From positions 1-64,000 of the forward strand of contig NIZT01000010.1 in the NCBI GenBank assembly GCA_003315655.1: 64,000 nt of DNA, given 5' to 3'. The notes below the pieces were generated by a model that searched no databases, was not told the origin of the DNA, and saw only the letters and a list, made by a program, of their open reading frames with translations. The first letter of the stretch is position 1; each line of letters starts with the position of its first letter. Origin of the DNA: Candidatus Methanobinarius endosymbioticus. GTDB taxonomy: Archaea; Methanobacteriota; Methanobacteria; Methanobacteriales; Methanobacteriaceae. Positions 31,457 to 40,627 of this stretch are shown here, one piece after another. Made by a program: the position numbers and the translations under genes.

Positions 31457-31838
31457 ATAAGTTTCTATTTACTTTTATTTTATTATTACTATTTATATTA
31501 GAATTATCATTTTGTTATTCTATGATATTGCCATTATTGTTATTATTATCATAATTATTATCATTTAATTATCATTATTATTTTGTTTCTATTACTAATT
31601 TTTAAATAAATATAAATATATACTTTTTCAATGTTTTAAAGTTAATTGACTATTTTTTATATAAATTAATTTATAATCATCTTTTTAGACTTTATTTTAA
31701 TTTAATTATAAAAGAATAAATAATTTAAAAGAATATAAATAATATTATAATTGTCTTATAAATATATTAAAATATATATAAATGCATTATAATAAATCAT
31801 GACTATATTAAATCACAAAATAGCTTACGGGATTTAAA
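31457..31838. other. gap between aIF5A and agmatinase genes
   Basis: About 380 bases of AT-rich DNA, with repeated ATTATTATTATCA-like motifs near 31510-31590. No gene or structured RNA is seen. The agmatinase promoter should lie near its 3' end. Confidence 0.4.
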
Positions 31839-32729
31839 ATGCTTTTCAACACATATAAACCATGGAAATTTGCTTTTTCACAAGAAACAGAAGAATTAGA
31901 AAATGTAACTGAAGATAGTTGGGGAATCATTGGGGTTCCTTTTGATAGTACTAGCTCATATGGTTCAGGGTCTCGTTTCGGACCTACAACTGTTAGAGAA
32001 GCATCTTATAGTTTTGAAAATTATAATATTTCTTTTGAAAATGAAATCAATAAGAATTTCTATGACTTTGGAAATATTAACGTTGTTTATGGAAATTGTA
32101 AAAAAACCATGTTAATTCTTGAAGAAACTATAAAAGGATTAGTAGAAGCAAATATTAAGCCAATAGTAATAGGTGGAGAACATAGTTTAACTAGCTCTCC
32201 AATAAAAGCGTTATCTACAAAATATAACATTGAAAATATAGTAATTATTCATCTTGATGCTCATATGGATATAATTGATGAATATCAAGGAGAAAAATGT
32301 TCGCATGCTACTGTAATGAAAAGAGTTCATGATTTGAATCCAAAAGAAATAATTGAGATAGGTATTAGGTCTGCAAGTCTTGAAGAAAAAGAATTTGTAG
32401 ATTCTCAAGATAATATAACTATTTTGACTGCTAAACAAACTAATGAAAATTTCGAATCTATTGAAAATAAGATCAATACCCTCGATTCAAATGTTCCCAT
32501 TTATTTAAGTATTGATATTGATGTTTTAGATCCTTTATATGCTCCTAATGTTGGAAATCCAATTCCTAATGGAATTTCTCCAGCAACAATCGAGAAAATA
32601 ACGGAAATTTTAGCTAATAAAAACATCGTTGGATTTGATTTAGTAGAAGTAGCTACAAATAAATTAGTAGATCTTACATCAGTTACAGGATCTAAGATAG
32701 TTTATGATTTTTTATCATTAATTAAATGA
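31839..32729 (+). CDS. speB: agmatinase (ureohydrolase family)
   Basis: This enzyme cleaves agmatine to putrescine and urea with two manganese ions. Its 296 residues are the usual length. Metal-binding blocks are GGEHSLT (about residue 112), VIIHLDAHMDIIDEY (about 134) and YLSIDIDVLDP (about 225), followed by GFDLVEVA. It sits between aIF5A and the arginine decarboxylase, so it fits the route arginine to agmatine to putrescine. Arginase and formiminoglutamase share the fold, but the PdaD neighbour favours agmatinase. Confidence 0.92.
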   Translation: MLFNTYKPWKFAFSQETEELENVTEDSWGIIGVPFDSTSSYGSGSRFGPTTVREASYSFENYNISFENEINKNFYDFGNINVVYGNCKKTMLILEETIKGLVEANIKPIVIGGEHSLTSSPIKALSTKYNIENIVIIHLDAHMDIIDEYQGEKCSHATVMKRVHDLNPKEIIEIGIRSASLEEKEFVDSQDNITILTAKQTNENFESIENKINTLDSNVPIYLSIDIDVLDPLYAPNVGNPIPNGISPATIEKITEILANKNIVGFDLVEVATNKLVDLTSVTGSKIVYDFLSLIK

Positions 32730-33000
32730 AAACTTATTTTAAAACTTATTTTAAATAGTAATTAAATAATAACAATTATAATTAGTTATAATTATTTTAT
32801 AATTGAATTATACTTAGATTCTAATCAGTACAATTATTATAATTAGTATAATTTATAATTGATACTTTAATGATAACAATTTAGTATCAACATTAAAACT
32901 AAAAACTTTCAATAAATAAAAATATATAATTAAAGAAACATATAAATATTACTTTAATCATATACATATATAGATGTAGTACAATTTTGCACTGATTAAT

Positions 33001-33075
33001 AAGGTGATGAGGTTCACCTATTTAACCGTTGGATAATTACTTTTTTTAATTTTTATGGATGATGACCTCTAATAA
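33001..33075 (+). ncRNA. fluoride riboswitch (crcB motif), copy 1
   Basis: The 5' half GGTGATGAGGTTCACC at 33003-33018 forms the P1 stem (GGTGA/TCACC) with TGAGGT in the loop. After an AT-rich P3 hairpin beginning AACCGT and ending TATGG come TGATGACCTCTA, where ACCTC (33065-33069) can pair with GAGGT of the loop as the pseudoknot. This order and these conserved bases match the crcB/fluoride RNA. It is more GC-rich than its surroundings. The only frame behind it is an eight-codon ORF (MIRIIIILL) with AGGAGG at about 33124, so its original target gene seems to be lost. Confidence 0.85.
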
Positions 33076-33455
33076 TAAAAATGGTATTAAATAAATTTAA
33101 ATATTATTTGCCAATATGTTAGTAGGAGGTATGATCCGTATTATCATAATTCTATTATAAATTTAATTTATATTTAAAATTTTTATAGATATTTTTATTT
33201 ATAGATATTTTATAATAGTTTTTAGATATTTTATTTATTAAATAAATATTAAAATATTCTATTATACAGTATTTAGCTATATTTAATATTCTATTGATTA
33301 TTCTATAAATCTATTTATTTTTTTCAATTTTTTCTTAAATTTTGATTAATGCATGAAAAGATGAACCTATAAATTAACCTAAATAATGAAATTATAAGTT
33401 AATTTCATGAAACATTAATCGAAATCTATGAAAATTGATTAAAATTAGTTAATTA

Positions 33456-33530
33456 ATGGTGATGAGGTTCACCAATTTGAAATGCCTAAATAATTTTTTC
33501 TTAATTATTTTGGATGATGACCTCTACAAA
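33456..33530 (+). ncRNA. fluoride riboswitch (crcB motif), copy 2
   Basis: GGTGATGAGGTTCACC at 33458-33473 is identical to copy 1. The P3 stem is clearer here: CCTAAATAATT (33485-33495) pairs with AATTATTTTGG (33503-33513) apart from one mismatch. TGATGACCTCTA at 33515-33526 closes the pseudoknot through ACCTC/GAGGT. The antiporter pseudogene starts 37 bases downstream behind GTGGAGG. Fluoride riboswitches switch on fluoride exporters and some cation/proton antiporters when fluoride enters the cell, which fits the position. Confidence 0.9.
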
Positions 33531-33566
33531 ACAAAAAAATTATATGGTTTCTTGTGGAGGTTTTAA

Positions 33567-34698
33567 ATGATAATTGATATTTATCCATTAGCTTTAGTTT
33601 GTTAATATTATTTTAAAGTTTAATATCTTTAAAATTAGGGATATCTGTAACTATAATTGAAGTTGTATTAGGAGTTATTGGAGGAAATATTGGAATTATT
33701 CATCTAGAATCTTGGATGTTATATATAGCTAGTTTTGGAGGACTTCTTACTTTTTCATCGGGAATAGAATTAGATAGTAATTTAATGAAAGAAAAAGTAA
33801 AAGAAATAACTTTAATAGGAATTTTATCTTTCTTAGTTCCATTTATAATAATCTTCTTAGTTGTATACTTTATTGTAGGGTGGAATTTTTTAGCTTCATT
33901 ATTATGCGCAACAGCTCTATCAGAAACTTTAATAGCTATTGTATATTCTACTATTGTTCAAAAAAATTTATTTAAATATGAAATTGGTAAAATATTGATG
34001 GGAGTAACATTTATAACAAATTTATGTACAGCTATTGCATTAAGTGTGTTTTTTATAAAACCTAATTTATATACTCTATTATTATATTTAATTTCAATTA
34101 TAACCTTATTTTTTGCTTATAACTATTCTCATATTATATTTAACAGTAATATTCTAAAAAATAAGCTTGATGAAATTGAGATAAAATATATTTTCCTTCT
34201 ATTATTGATACTAATATTTTTTGCAAGTTCAGGACCAAGGGCAAGCAATATTACCTGCTTTTATTCTAGGATTCTTATTATCAGAATATTTTAAAGAAAA
34301 TTCTACTAATAATGAAGATAAAAAAGATTAAAAACTGTTGCCTTTGGGGTTATAACTCCAATATTTTTTATTATTGGGGGAATGAGAGTATCTATACCTT
34401 TAATCCTATCTGGAATAACAATATTTGTTTTAATTTTTACAGTTAGACAAATTGCTAAATTTTTAGGTGTTAATTTCATTAGTAAGAAATTCTTAAAATC
34501 TAATGAAATCATGCTACATTAATGATGAGTAATGGTTTAACTTTTGGTTTAGTTGCAACTACTTTTGGTTTAAATGCAGATATCTTAAATCAAATGTATT
34601 ATTCTATTTTAACTGGTGTTTTAGTTTTAAGTGCAATACTTCTAACGTTAACTGTAGAAAAATGGTTTCCACCCTACACAGAAGATCTTTTGAATTAA
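33567..34698 (+). pseudogene. broken cation/proton antiporter (CPA2/KefB-like), riboswitch-controlled
   Basis: The ATG at 33567 has a good ribosome binding site but the frame stops after 11 codons (PLALVC). Other frames continue: KLGISVTIIEVVLGVIGGNIG, the long frame 33716-34294 with many membrane segments (FGGLLTFSSGIELDSNLM), QAILPAFILGFLLSEYF and VFKVAFGVITPIFFIIGGM-type sequence near 34340, and MSNGLTFGLVATTFGLNADI to the end at 34698. Together they make a monovalent cation/proton antiporter of about 375 residues. At least four lesions are present. The fluoride riboswitch in front implies that it once served fluoride or pH tolerance. Confidence 0.85.
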
Positions 34699-35019
34699 AT
34701 TAAAAAATTAAATAATTTTATAAAATTTTATAAAATAAAATAATTATTATTATATTTATTAATCATGCTTTTAATTAGTAGTTAAATAAGTATATTAATA
34801 GTTAAATAGTAGTAAATTAATAATTTTTAATTGTCATTAAATTAGTGTATTAGTAGTATGAAATTTAGTAATATTAATACTTAAATTTAAATTAGTAGTT
34901 TTTAATTACTAGTTTTACTAAATTGATATAATATAGTTTTATTAAATTTTTTAATTTTTAATATAATTAAATATTAAAGGTATTTTAAAATATAATTTAT
35001 TTATAATTAATGTGATAAG
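34699..35019. other. gap before the arginine decarboxylase gene
   Basis: About 320 bases of AT-rich DNA with several short TTAGTA/TAGTAA repeats. No gene or RNA is seen. The pdaD start has no strong ribosome binding site (GATAAG only). Confidence 0.4.
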
Positions 35020-35484
35020 ATGAAAATAGCTATTGTATCTGGAAAAGCAGAAGGTCCAACTAAACTGAATTCATTTGATAATGCATTACTTGAAGCAGGA
35101 ATAGGTGATGTTAATTTAATTAAAGTTTCTAGCATGCTAGAAAAAGACACAGAACTTGAATTATTACCAGAATTAAAACCTGGAACAATGGTAAATTGTG
35201 TTTTAGCTACTCTAAGTTCTAATAAAAAAGGAGATATTATTTCTGCTTCTGTGGCTATAGCTATTGGTGATAGCCTTGGATGTGTTGTTGAAAATTCTAA
35301 AATAAATGAATCACCTGAAAATGTAAAGAAAGAAGCTGAAGAAATGGTTAGATATATGATGAGTAAAAGAGGAGAAAAAATTCATGATCTGATTATTGAA
35401 GAAGTTAATCATGTTGTTGAAGATTTTGGAACTGTTGTTGCTTCAGTAGTATATCTAAATGAAAATATTATTATTAATAAATAA
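35020..35484 (+). CDS. pdaD: pyruvoyl-dependent arginine decarboxylase
   Basis: This 154-residue proenzyme turns arginine into agmatine. It cuts itself between S37 and S38 (GIGDVNLIKVSSML), and S38 becomes the pyruvoyl group at the N-terminus of the large chain. Other family blocks are ATLSSNKKGDIISASVAIAIG and EEMVRYMMSKRGEKIHD. Length and order match the Methanocaldococcus enzyme. The product feeds the agmatinase encoded 2.3 kb upstream, which in turn supports polyamine synthesis and aIF5A modification. Confidence 0.93.
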   Translation: MKIAIVSGKAEGPTKLNSFDNALLEAGIGDVNLIKVSSMLEKDTELELLPELKPGTMVNCVLATLSSNKKGDIISASVAIAIGDSLGCVVENSKINESPENVKKEAEEMVRYMMSKRGEKIHDLIIEEVNHVVEDFGTVVASVVYLNENIIINK

Positions 35485-35618
35485 AATCATTCTTATTAAA
35501 TAAATTGTTAATTAATAACATAAATTAATAAATTATAATAAAATAAAGGATCTATAATTCTATTTTGAATAATATAACTATAAAAACATAATATTTGATA
35601 TATATGGGGTATAAAATA

Positions 35619-37520
35619 ATGAAAACCAAAGACCTTGACTTATGTAGAAACATTTCCAATGAAATAATTGAAAGTGTTGAAAATAAAATTAAGGAACATA
35701 TTGGACTTCAAAAATCTGGAGAATTTGTTAAAATTGGTGCTGACGGAACTCCTACTTTATATATAGATTTAATCGCGGAAGAAGAAGTTATTAAAATTTT
35801 AAAAACTGCTAATTTCACTTCTATTCTTATTAGTGAGGAAATTGGGGAATTGAAGATTGGAAAAGGCTTAGTTGAAAATATAAATGTTTCAGAAGAATTA
35901 AAAAGAATTTTTGATTCTGAGAATTCTGCTGAAGCTATTCCTAAATTTATCTTCTTGGTAGATCCTCTTGATGGAACTAGCAATGCTATAAAGAATATTT
36001 CTACTTATGGAATTTCAATAGCTGTTGGGGAAATTAAAGATGAAAATTTAACTCTTAAAAACATTGAATTGGGATTTATTAAAGATTTTGATAGTGGTAA
36101 TTATTATGAAGCAATTAAAGGTGAAGGAGCTTGGGAAAATAATAAAATAATGATTCCAAATACTGAAAATAATTTAGGTAATTTATCTATCGGCGCATTT
36201 TTGAAAAATAATAGCTATGGAGTATTTGATTTAATTAAAAAAGCAAGGAGAATAAGAATTCTTGGGTCTGTTGTTTTAGAATTAGCTTATATTGCTAATG
36301 GTAAATATGATGCATTTATTGATATGAGAGGAAGTAGAATAATAGATATAGCTGCTTCAAAATTAATAGTTGAGGAATCTGGTGCCATAGTAACTGATGA
36401 AAATGGCAATGAATTAAATAATCCTCTTAGTATAAAAGAAAAAACTGTTGTTATAGGTTCTAGTAATCATAAAGTTCATAAAAAGATTATAAAAACAATA
36501 AATAATAATAAATCTTCAGATATCAAAAAAGTTGGGATTGTTAGTAGGGTAGACAAATTAGAAGTTATTTTAGTTGCAGCTAAATTAATTCAATTTTTAG
36601 AGTCTAAACACATTGAAGTTTTCATAGAATATTCTTTAGCTAATAAAATAACTGATATAAGAAATGATATTCTTTATAAAGATAATAAAAATAATTCTTT
36701 CATTGAATTCATGGAAGAATTGTCTGAATCGAATAATAATATGGAATATAATAATATACTAAATGAATTAAAAGGTTTAACTTTAGAAGAGGATTATTTT
36801 AAATATGCAAAAGATATTTCTGAATTTGATACTGATATGGTTATTACTCTTGGAGGAGATGGAACTCTCCTTAGGGGACAAACAAAACTTAATAATAATG
36901 AAATTCCACTTTTAGGAATAAATTTAGGTATTGTTGGCTTTTTAACTGAATTGGATATTAAAAATTCTTTTAATAAAATTGATTCTATTCTTAAGGGAGA
37001 ATATTTTAAAGAAAAAAGGACTCAACTAAAAGTTTTTCATGGTAGGGAAATGTTTACTGCATTGAATGAAGTTGTCATAATGACTGAAAAACCAGCTAAA
37101 ATGTTAAATTTTGAAGTTAGTGTTGATGGTGAGATAGTTGAAGAATTTAGAGCTGATGGACTAATATTATCTACTCCTAGTGGATCTACTGCATATTCTA
37201 TGTCTGCAGGTGGCCCGATTGTTGATCCAAAGGTTGGAGCATTTATCATAATTCCAATATGTCCTTATAAAATGGGATTAAGGCCTTTTGTTGTTTCTGA
37301 TAAAAGCGAAATTAAGGTTAAACTACTTAAAAAAGGTAAAAAAGCTATATTAGTTATGGATGGCCAAATTAGTCAGAAAATCGATGATTCTGAAGAAATA
37401 ACATGTTTAAAATCTAATAATAATGTTTATTTCATTAGAACTACTGACAAATACTTTTATCAAAATGTTAAAGAAAAGTTAACTAAAGATGGACCTGGAA
37501 CAGACAATACTTGTTTATGA
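35619..37520 (+). CDS. nadK: bifunctional NADP phosphatase/NAD kinase
   Basis: This is a two-domain enzyme of the MJ0917 type. The N-terminal half is an inositol-monophosphatase fold with the metal site DPLDGTSNA at about residue 115, which removes the 2'-phosphate of NADP. The C-terminal half is NAD kinase with GGDGTLLRG near residue 412 and the NAD site LSTPSGSTAYSMSAGGP. The two halves make and unmake NADP in one chain. ATG 35619 (MKTKDLDL) with GGGGT in front is preferred. An in-frame TTG at 35595 and an ATG at 35604 are alternatives. Confidence 0.93.
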   Translation: MKTKDLDLCRNISNEIIESVENKIKEHIGLQKSGEFVKIGADGTPTLYIDLIAEEEVIKILKTANFTSILISEEIGELKIGKGLVENINVSEELKRIFDSENSAEAIPKFIFLVDPLDGTSNAIKNISTYGISIAVGEIKDENLTLKNIELGFIKDFDSGNYYEAIKGEGAWENNKIMIPNTENNLGNLSIGAFLKNNSYGVFDLIKKARRIRILGSVVLELAYIANGKYDAFIDMRGSRIIDIAASKLIVEESGAIVTDENGNELNNPLSIKEKTVVIGSSNHKVHKKIIKTINNNKSSDIKKVGIVSRVDKLEVILVAAKLIQFLESKHIEVFIEYSLANKITDIRNDILYKDNKNNSFIEFMEELSESNNNMEYNNILNELKGLTLEEDYFKYAKDISEFDTDMVITLGGDGTLLRGQTKLNNNEIPLLGINLGIVGFLTELDIKNSFNKIDSILKGEYFKEKRTQLKVFHGREMFTALNEVVIMTEKPAKMLNFEVSVDGEIVEEFRADGLILSTPSGSTAYSMSAGGPIVDPKVGAFIIIPICPYKMGLRPFVVSDKSEIKVKLLKKGKKAILVMDGQISQKIDDSEEITCLKSNNNVYFIRTTDKYFYQNVKEKLTKDGPGTDNTCL

Positions 37521-37584
37521 TTTAAATTTTCATTAATTAGTATTAATTTTAGATTTAATTTCAATAATTTATATATGGTGAACT

Positions 37585-39210
37585 ATGGATACATTAGTCG
37601 TTGATTTAACTCATGGTGGAGTTAAAATAGCTATTGAGCTTAAAAAAATGAATATTTTTGAAAACATTTATGTTCATGATCTTTATGAGACTCTTAAAAA
37701 AGAAGATAAGAATTTACTTTCTTCTTATAATATAAACATATTATATAATACTGAAAATTTAATGGATTATATAAATAAATTAGAAACTAAATTAGAAACT
37801 AAATTAGAAAATGAATTAGGGAATGAATTAAAAAATAAATCGAAATCAGATAAATTGTTAAATTCAAAAAAAATATCAAATTTAGATCTTTTAATTATTA
37901 ATCCAGTTCATTCTCCTTTTTCTATTGATACATATTTAAAATCAAATTTCGATGAATTATCTATTAATGAAATCACTCATCATAAAGCTGTCAAATTAAT
38001 TTTAGACCAATGGAAAAAATCTCTTAAAAAGAAACAAATTCTCATTATTGAAGTAACTGGTGTTAAAGGTAAAACTAGTGTAGTGGCTATGCTTAAAGAG
38101 ATATTAATAAGTGAAAATCCTCTGACATTAACTAGTCTTGGGGTTTGTCTTTATAATAATGATAAATTTTTTATTTTGAAAGAAAATATAAGTATAACTC
38201 CTGCTAGTATATTGGAAACTATTAATCTAGCTAAAAAAATCAATAATTCTGATTGTGTAAAAGTAGAAAATGACTTTTCTCTTGATGATTTAGGATTTGA
38301 AATAAATTATGGTTCCGTCATATTTGAAAGTTCTCTTGGAGTTACTGGATTAGGTGATGTAGGGGTATTGACTAATATTGCAGAAAATTATCCTATAGCT
38401 AAAAATAGTTCTAATGCGTCTAATGCAAAAAAACAAGTTTTTGATTGTGATATTGTTGTTTTAGAAAAAGAAACTCTAGATAAATATTATTTTGACTATT
38501 TAAATAATAATGAGTATAATAAATCTATTAATTCAAAATTAACTAAAATAAATACATTTAGTTTTAGTGATGATTCAGCAAATGTTTTAGTTAATAATGT
38601 GAGTTATAATTTAAATAAAACTAAAATAGATATTAATTACAAAAATATCCAAACTATTTATGGAAATGATATTTCTGGATCATTAAGTTTTGAAACTTTT
38701 GCTCCTGGAAAACATCATATGATGAATGTTTTATGTGCTTTAACTACTTCTTTATCTTTAGAAATTGATAAAAAACTAATAATTTCTGGTTTAAACAATT
38801 TTAAAGGTATAAAAGGAAGAACCTCTCTGAAATTTCAAAAAAATTCAATCATCATTGAAGAAATAAACCCTGGGATAAACACTAAAGCAATTGAAAGTTC
38901 ACTTGAGATGTTAAATGATTCAGATGATTATATTGTTATTTTAGGCGGTAAATACGGAATAACGTGTGAAGAAATAGATGAAGATAAAGTCGCTTCATTT
39001 TTAGATAATTATTTAAATGAAATTAATAAGTCAAATAAACAATTTGATATAATTTTAACTGATGATTTAGGATATAGAATAAAAAAAAAAATGAATAATG
39101 CTATTAATTATATTAAGGATCCTATTGAAGCTAAAAAAAAAGCTATTGATAATAATAGAAATATACTTTTTATTTATCGCTCTAATTATTCTCAAGTAAA
39201 TAAAAGATAA
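37585..39210 (+). CDS. cfbE: Mur-ligase-like enzyme, probably coenzyme F430 synthase CfbE
   Basis: This 541-residue protein belongs to the Mur ligase fold. Its ATP-binding loop is GVKGKTS at residues 159-165. A central YGSVIFESSLGVTG block and the KHHMMNVLCALT helix follow. The N-terminal part (MDTLVVDLTHGGVKIAIELK) is unlike Mur enzymes of cell walls and fits the methanogen group containing CfbE, which closes the last ring of F430, the cofactor of methyl-coenzyme M reductase. The hemC gene downstream supports tetrapyrrole work. A lysine/glutamate repeat (KLETKLETKLENELGNELKN) inserts at about residue 68. The CfbE name is inference. Confidence 0.68.
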   Translation: MDTLVVDLTHGGVKIAIELKKMNIFENIYVHDLYETLKKEDKNLLSSYNINILYNTENLMDYINKLETKLETKLENELGNELKNKSKSDKLLNSKKISNLDLLIINPVHSPFSIDTYLKSNFDELSINEITHHKAVKLILDQWKKSLKKKQILIIEVTGVKGKTSVVAMLKEILISENPLTLTSLGVCLYNNDKFFILKENISITPASILETINLAKKINNSDCVKVENDFSLDDLGFEINYGSVIFESSLGVTGLGDVGVLTNIAENYPIAKNSSNASNAKKQVFDCDIVVLEKETLDKYYFDYLNNNEYNKSINSKLTKINTFSFSDDSANVLVNNVSYNLNKTKIDINYKNIQTIYGNDISGSLSFETFAPGKHHMMNVLCALTTSLSLEIDKKLIISGLNNFKGIKGRTSLKFQKNSIIIEEINPGINTKAIESSLEMLNDSDDYIVILGGKYGITCEEIDEDKVASFLDNYLNEINKSNKQFDIILTDDLGYRIKKKMNNAINYIKDPIEAKKKAIDNNRNILFIYRSNYSQVNKR

Positions 39211-39490
39211 TTCTAAGATTTTTTAAATGAAAAAATTTATAACTTTAAAAAAATATAATTTTTATTAATAACTTAATTATAATAATTTAATTACTAATAT
39301 CTTGTAATTACTAATAAATTGATATAATTGGATATTTGATATATTGAATATGTATTTTAAATATATTTTATATATTTTTAAAAATTTTATAAATAATTTC
39401 TAAGATTTTTAGTATAATGAATTTATTTTATATATTTATTTTGAATTATAACTATTTTACATTTCTTTTATAGGAATTGGGGATGATTTA

Positions 39491-40360
39491 TTGATTGTTG
39501 GAACTAGAGGAAGTGAACTCGCATTAACACAAACAAATTATATTCGAAAGCATTTATTTGATTTAACAGGTAAAGAAGTTGAAACTAAGATTATTAAGAC
39601 TACTGGAGATAAAATAACCACTTCACAACTTTATAACATGAACTCTAAAGGAATTTTTACAAAAGAATTAGATAGGGCAGTTTTGGAAGAAGAAGTGGAT
39701 TTTGCTGTACATAGTCTAAAAGATGTTCCAACTGAACTTGATGAAGATCTTGAAATAGCTGCAGTTCCTATAAGAGAATTTCCTAATGATGTTCTTATCT
39801 CAAACTATTCTTGGGATGATTTAAATGAAGGATCAACTTTAGGAACTAGTAGTTTGAGAAGAGAAGCTTTTTGTAATCTTCATGAAAAGAAATTAGAATT
39901 AAGGCCTATTCGAGGAAATATAGGAACAAGGATTCAAAAAGTTTTAAATGGTGAAGTTGATGTTACTATAATGGCTGAAGCAGGTTTAAAAAGATTAGGT
40001 CTTACAAAATTTATAAAAAGTAGATTTTCAGTTGATTATATGACTCCTGCTGCTGGTCAAGGAGCTTTAGCTATTATAACTAGAAAAGATTCTTCTGTTA
40101 AGGCCACAATAAGAAAATTAAATCATTATGTGTCTGAACAAGCAGTTTTAGCTGAAAAAACTGTTCTTGAAGAATTGGGAATAGGTTGTCAATGGCCTTT
40201 AGGATCTATAGCTAGGATAGATAATGATCAAATAGAACTTTATTCTATACTTTTAGCTCAAAATGGAGAGATACTTCATAAAGGTACATTAAAAGCTCCA
40301 CTTGGTGAAGCTATAGAGTTAGGGAAAAAACTTGCTAAAAAAATGAAAGATTTTATTTGA
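39491..40360 (+). CDS. hemC: porphobilinogen deaminase (hydroxymethylbilane synthase)
   Basis: This 289-residue enzyme joins four porphobilinogens into the linear tetrapyrrole used for sirohydrochlorin, F430 and corrinoids. Blocks are MIVGTRGSELALTQTNYIRK, DFAVHSLKDVPTELDEDLEI, TLGTSSLRREA and LEELGIGCQWPLGSIAR, whose cysteine holds the dipyrromethane cofactor. The TTG start at 39491 follows GGGGATG at a good distance. An earlier ATG at 39483 stops after three codons. The previous gene is the probable F430 synthase. Confidence 0.95.
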   Translation: MIVGTRGSELALTQTNYIRKHLFDLTGKEVETKIIKTTGDKITTSQLYNMNSKGIFTKELDRAVLEEEVDFAVHSLKDVPTELDEDLEIAAVPIREFPNDVLISNYSWDDLNEGSTLGTSSLRREAFCNLHEKKLELRPIRGNIGTRIQKVLNGEVDVTIMAEAGLKRLGLTKFIKSRFSVDYMTPAAGQGALAIITRKDSSVKATIRKLNHYVSEQAVLAEKTVLEELGIGCQWPLGSIARIDNDQIELYSILLAQNGEILHKGTLKAPLGEAIELGKKLAKKMKDFI

Positions 40361-40627
40361 AACATAATGAAATTCTAATTTGAAGAATAAATATATATGT
40401 TATTATGATATAAATTATATTATTATAATTTATTTATTATAATTAATAATTAAACTAATTAGTAATTGATAATTAAATTTATATTTAATAAATAATTATT
40501 CTTAATATATTATTTTAGTTATTAATTTAACTTAAAATTTAATAATATTTAATATTAATTATTAAAATTTAAAGTTTAATATAATTTAGAGAGTATCCAT
40601 ACGTATTTACAATATGGAGGATTATTT

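Noticed and set aside
33001-33530. The two TGATGA-containing repeats as C/D box guide RNAs
   Set aside because: The TGATGA looks like box C, but no box D (CTGA) or C'/D' pair is in place. The stems and the pseudoknot fit the fluoride riboswitch much better.
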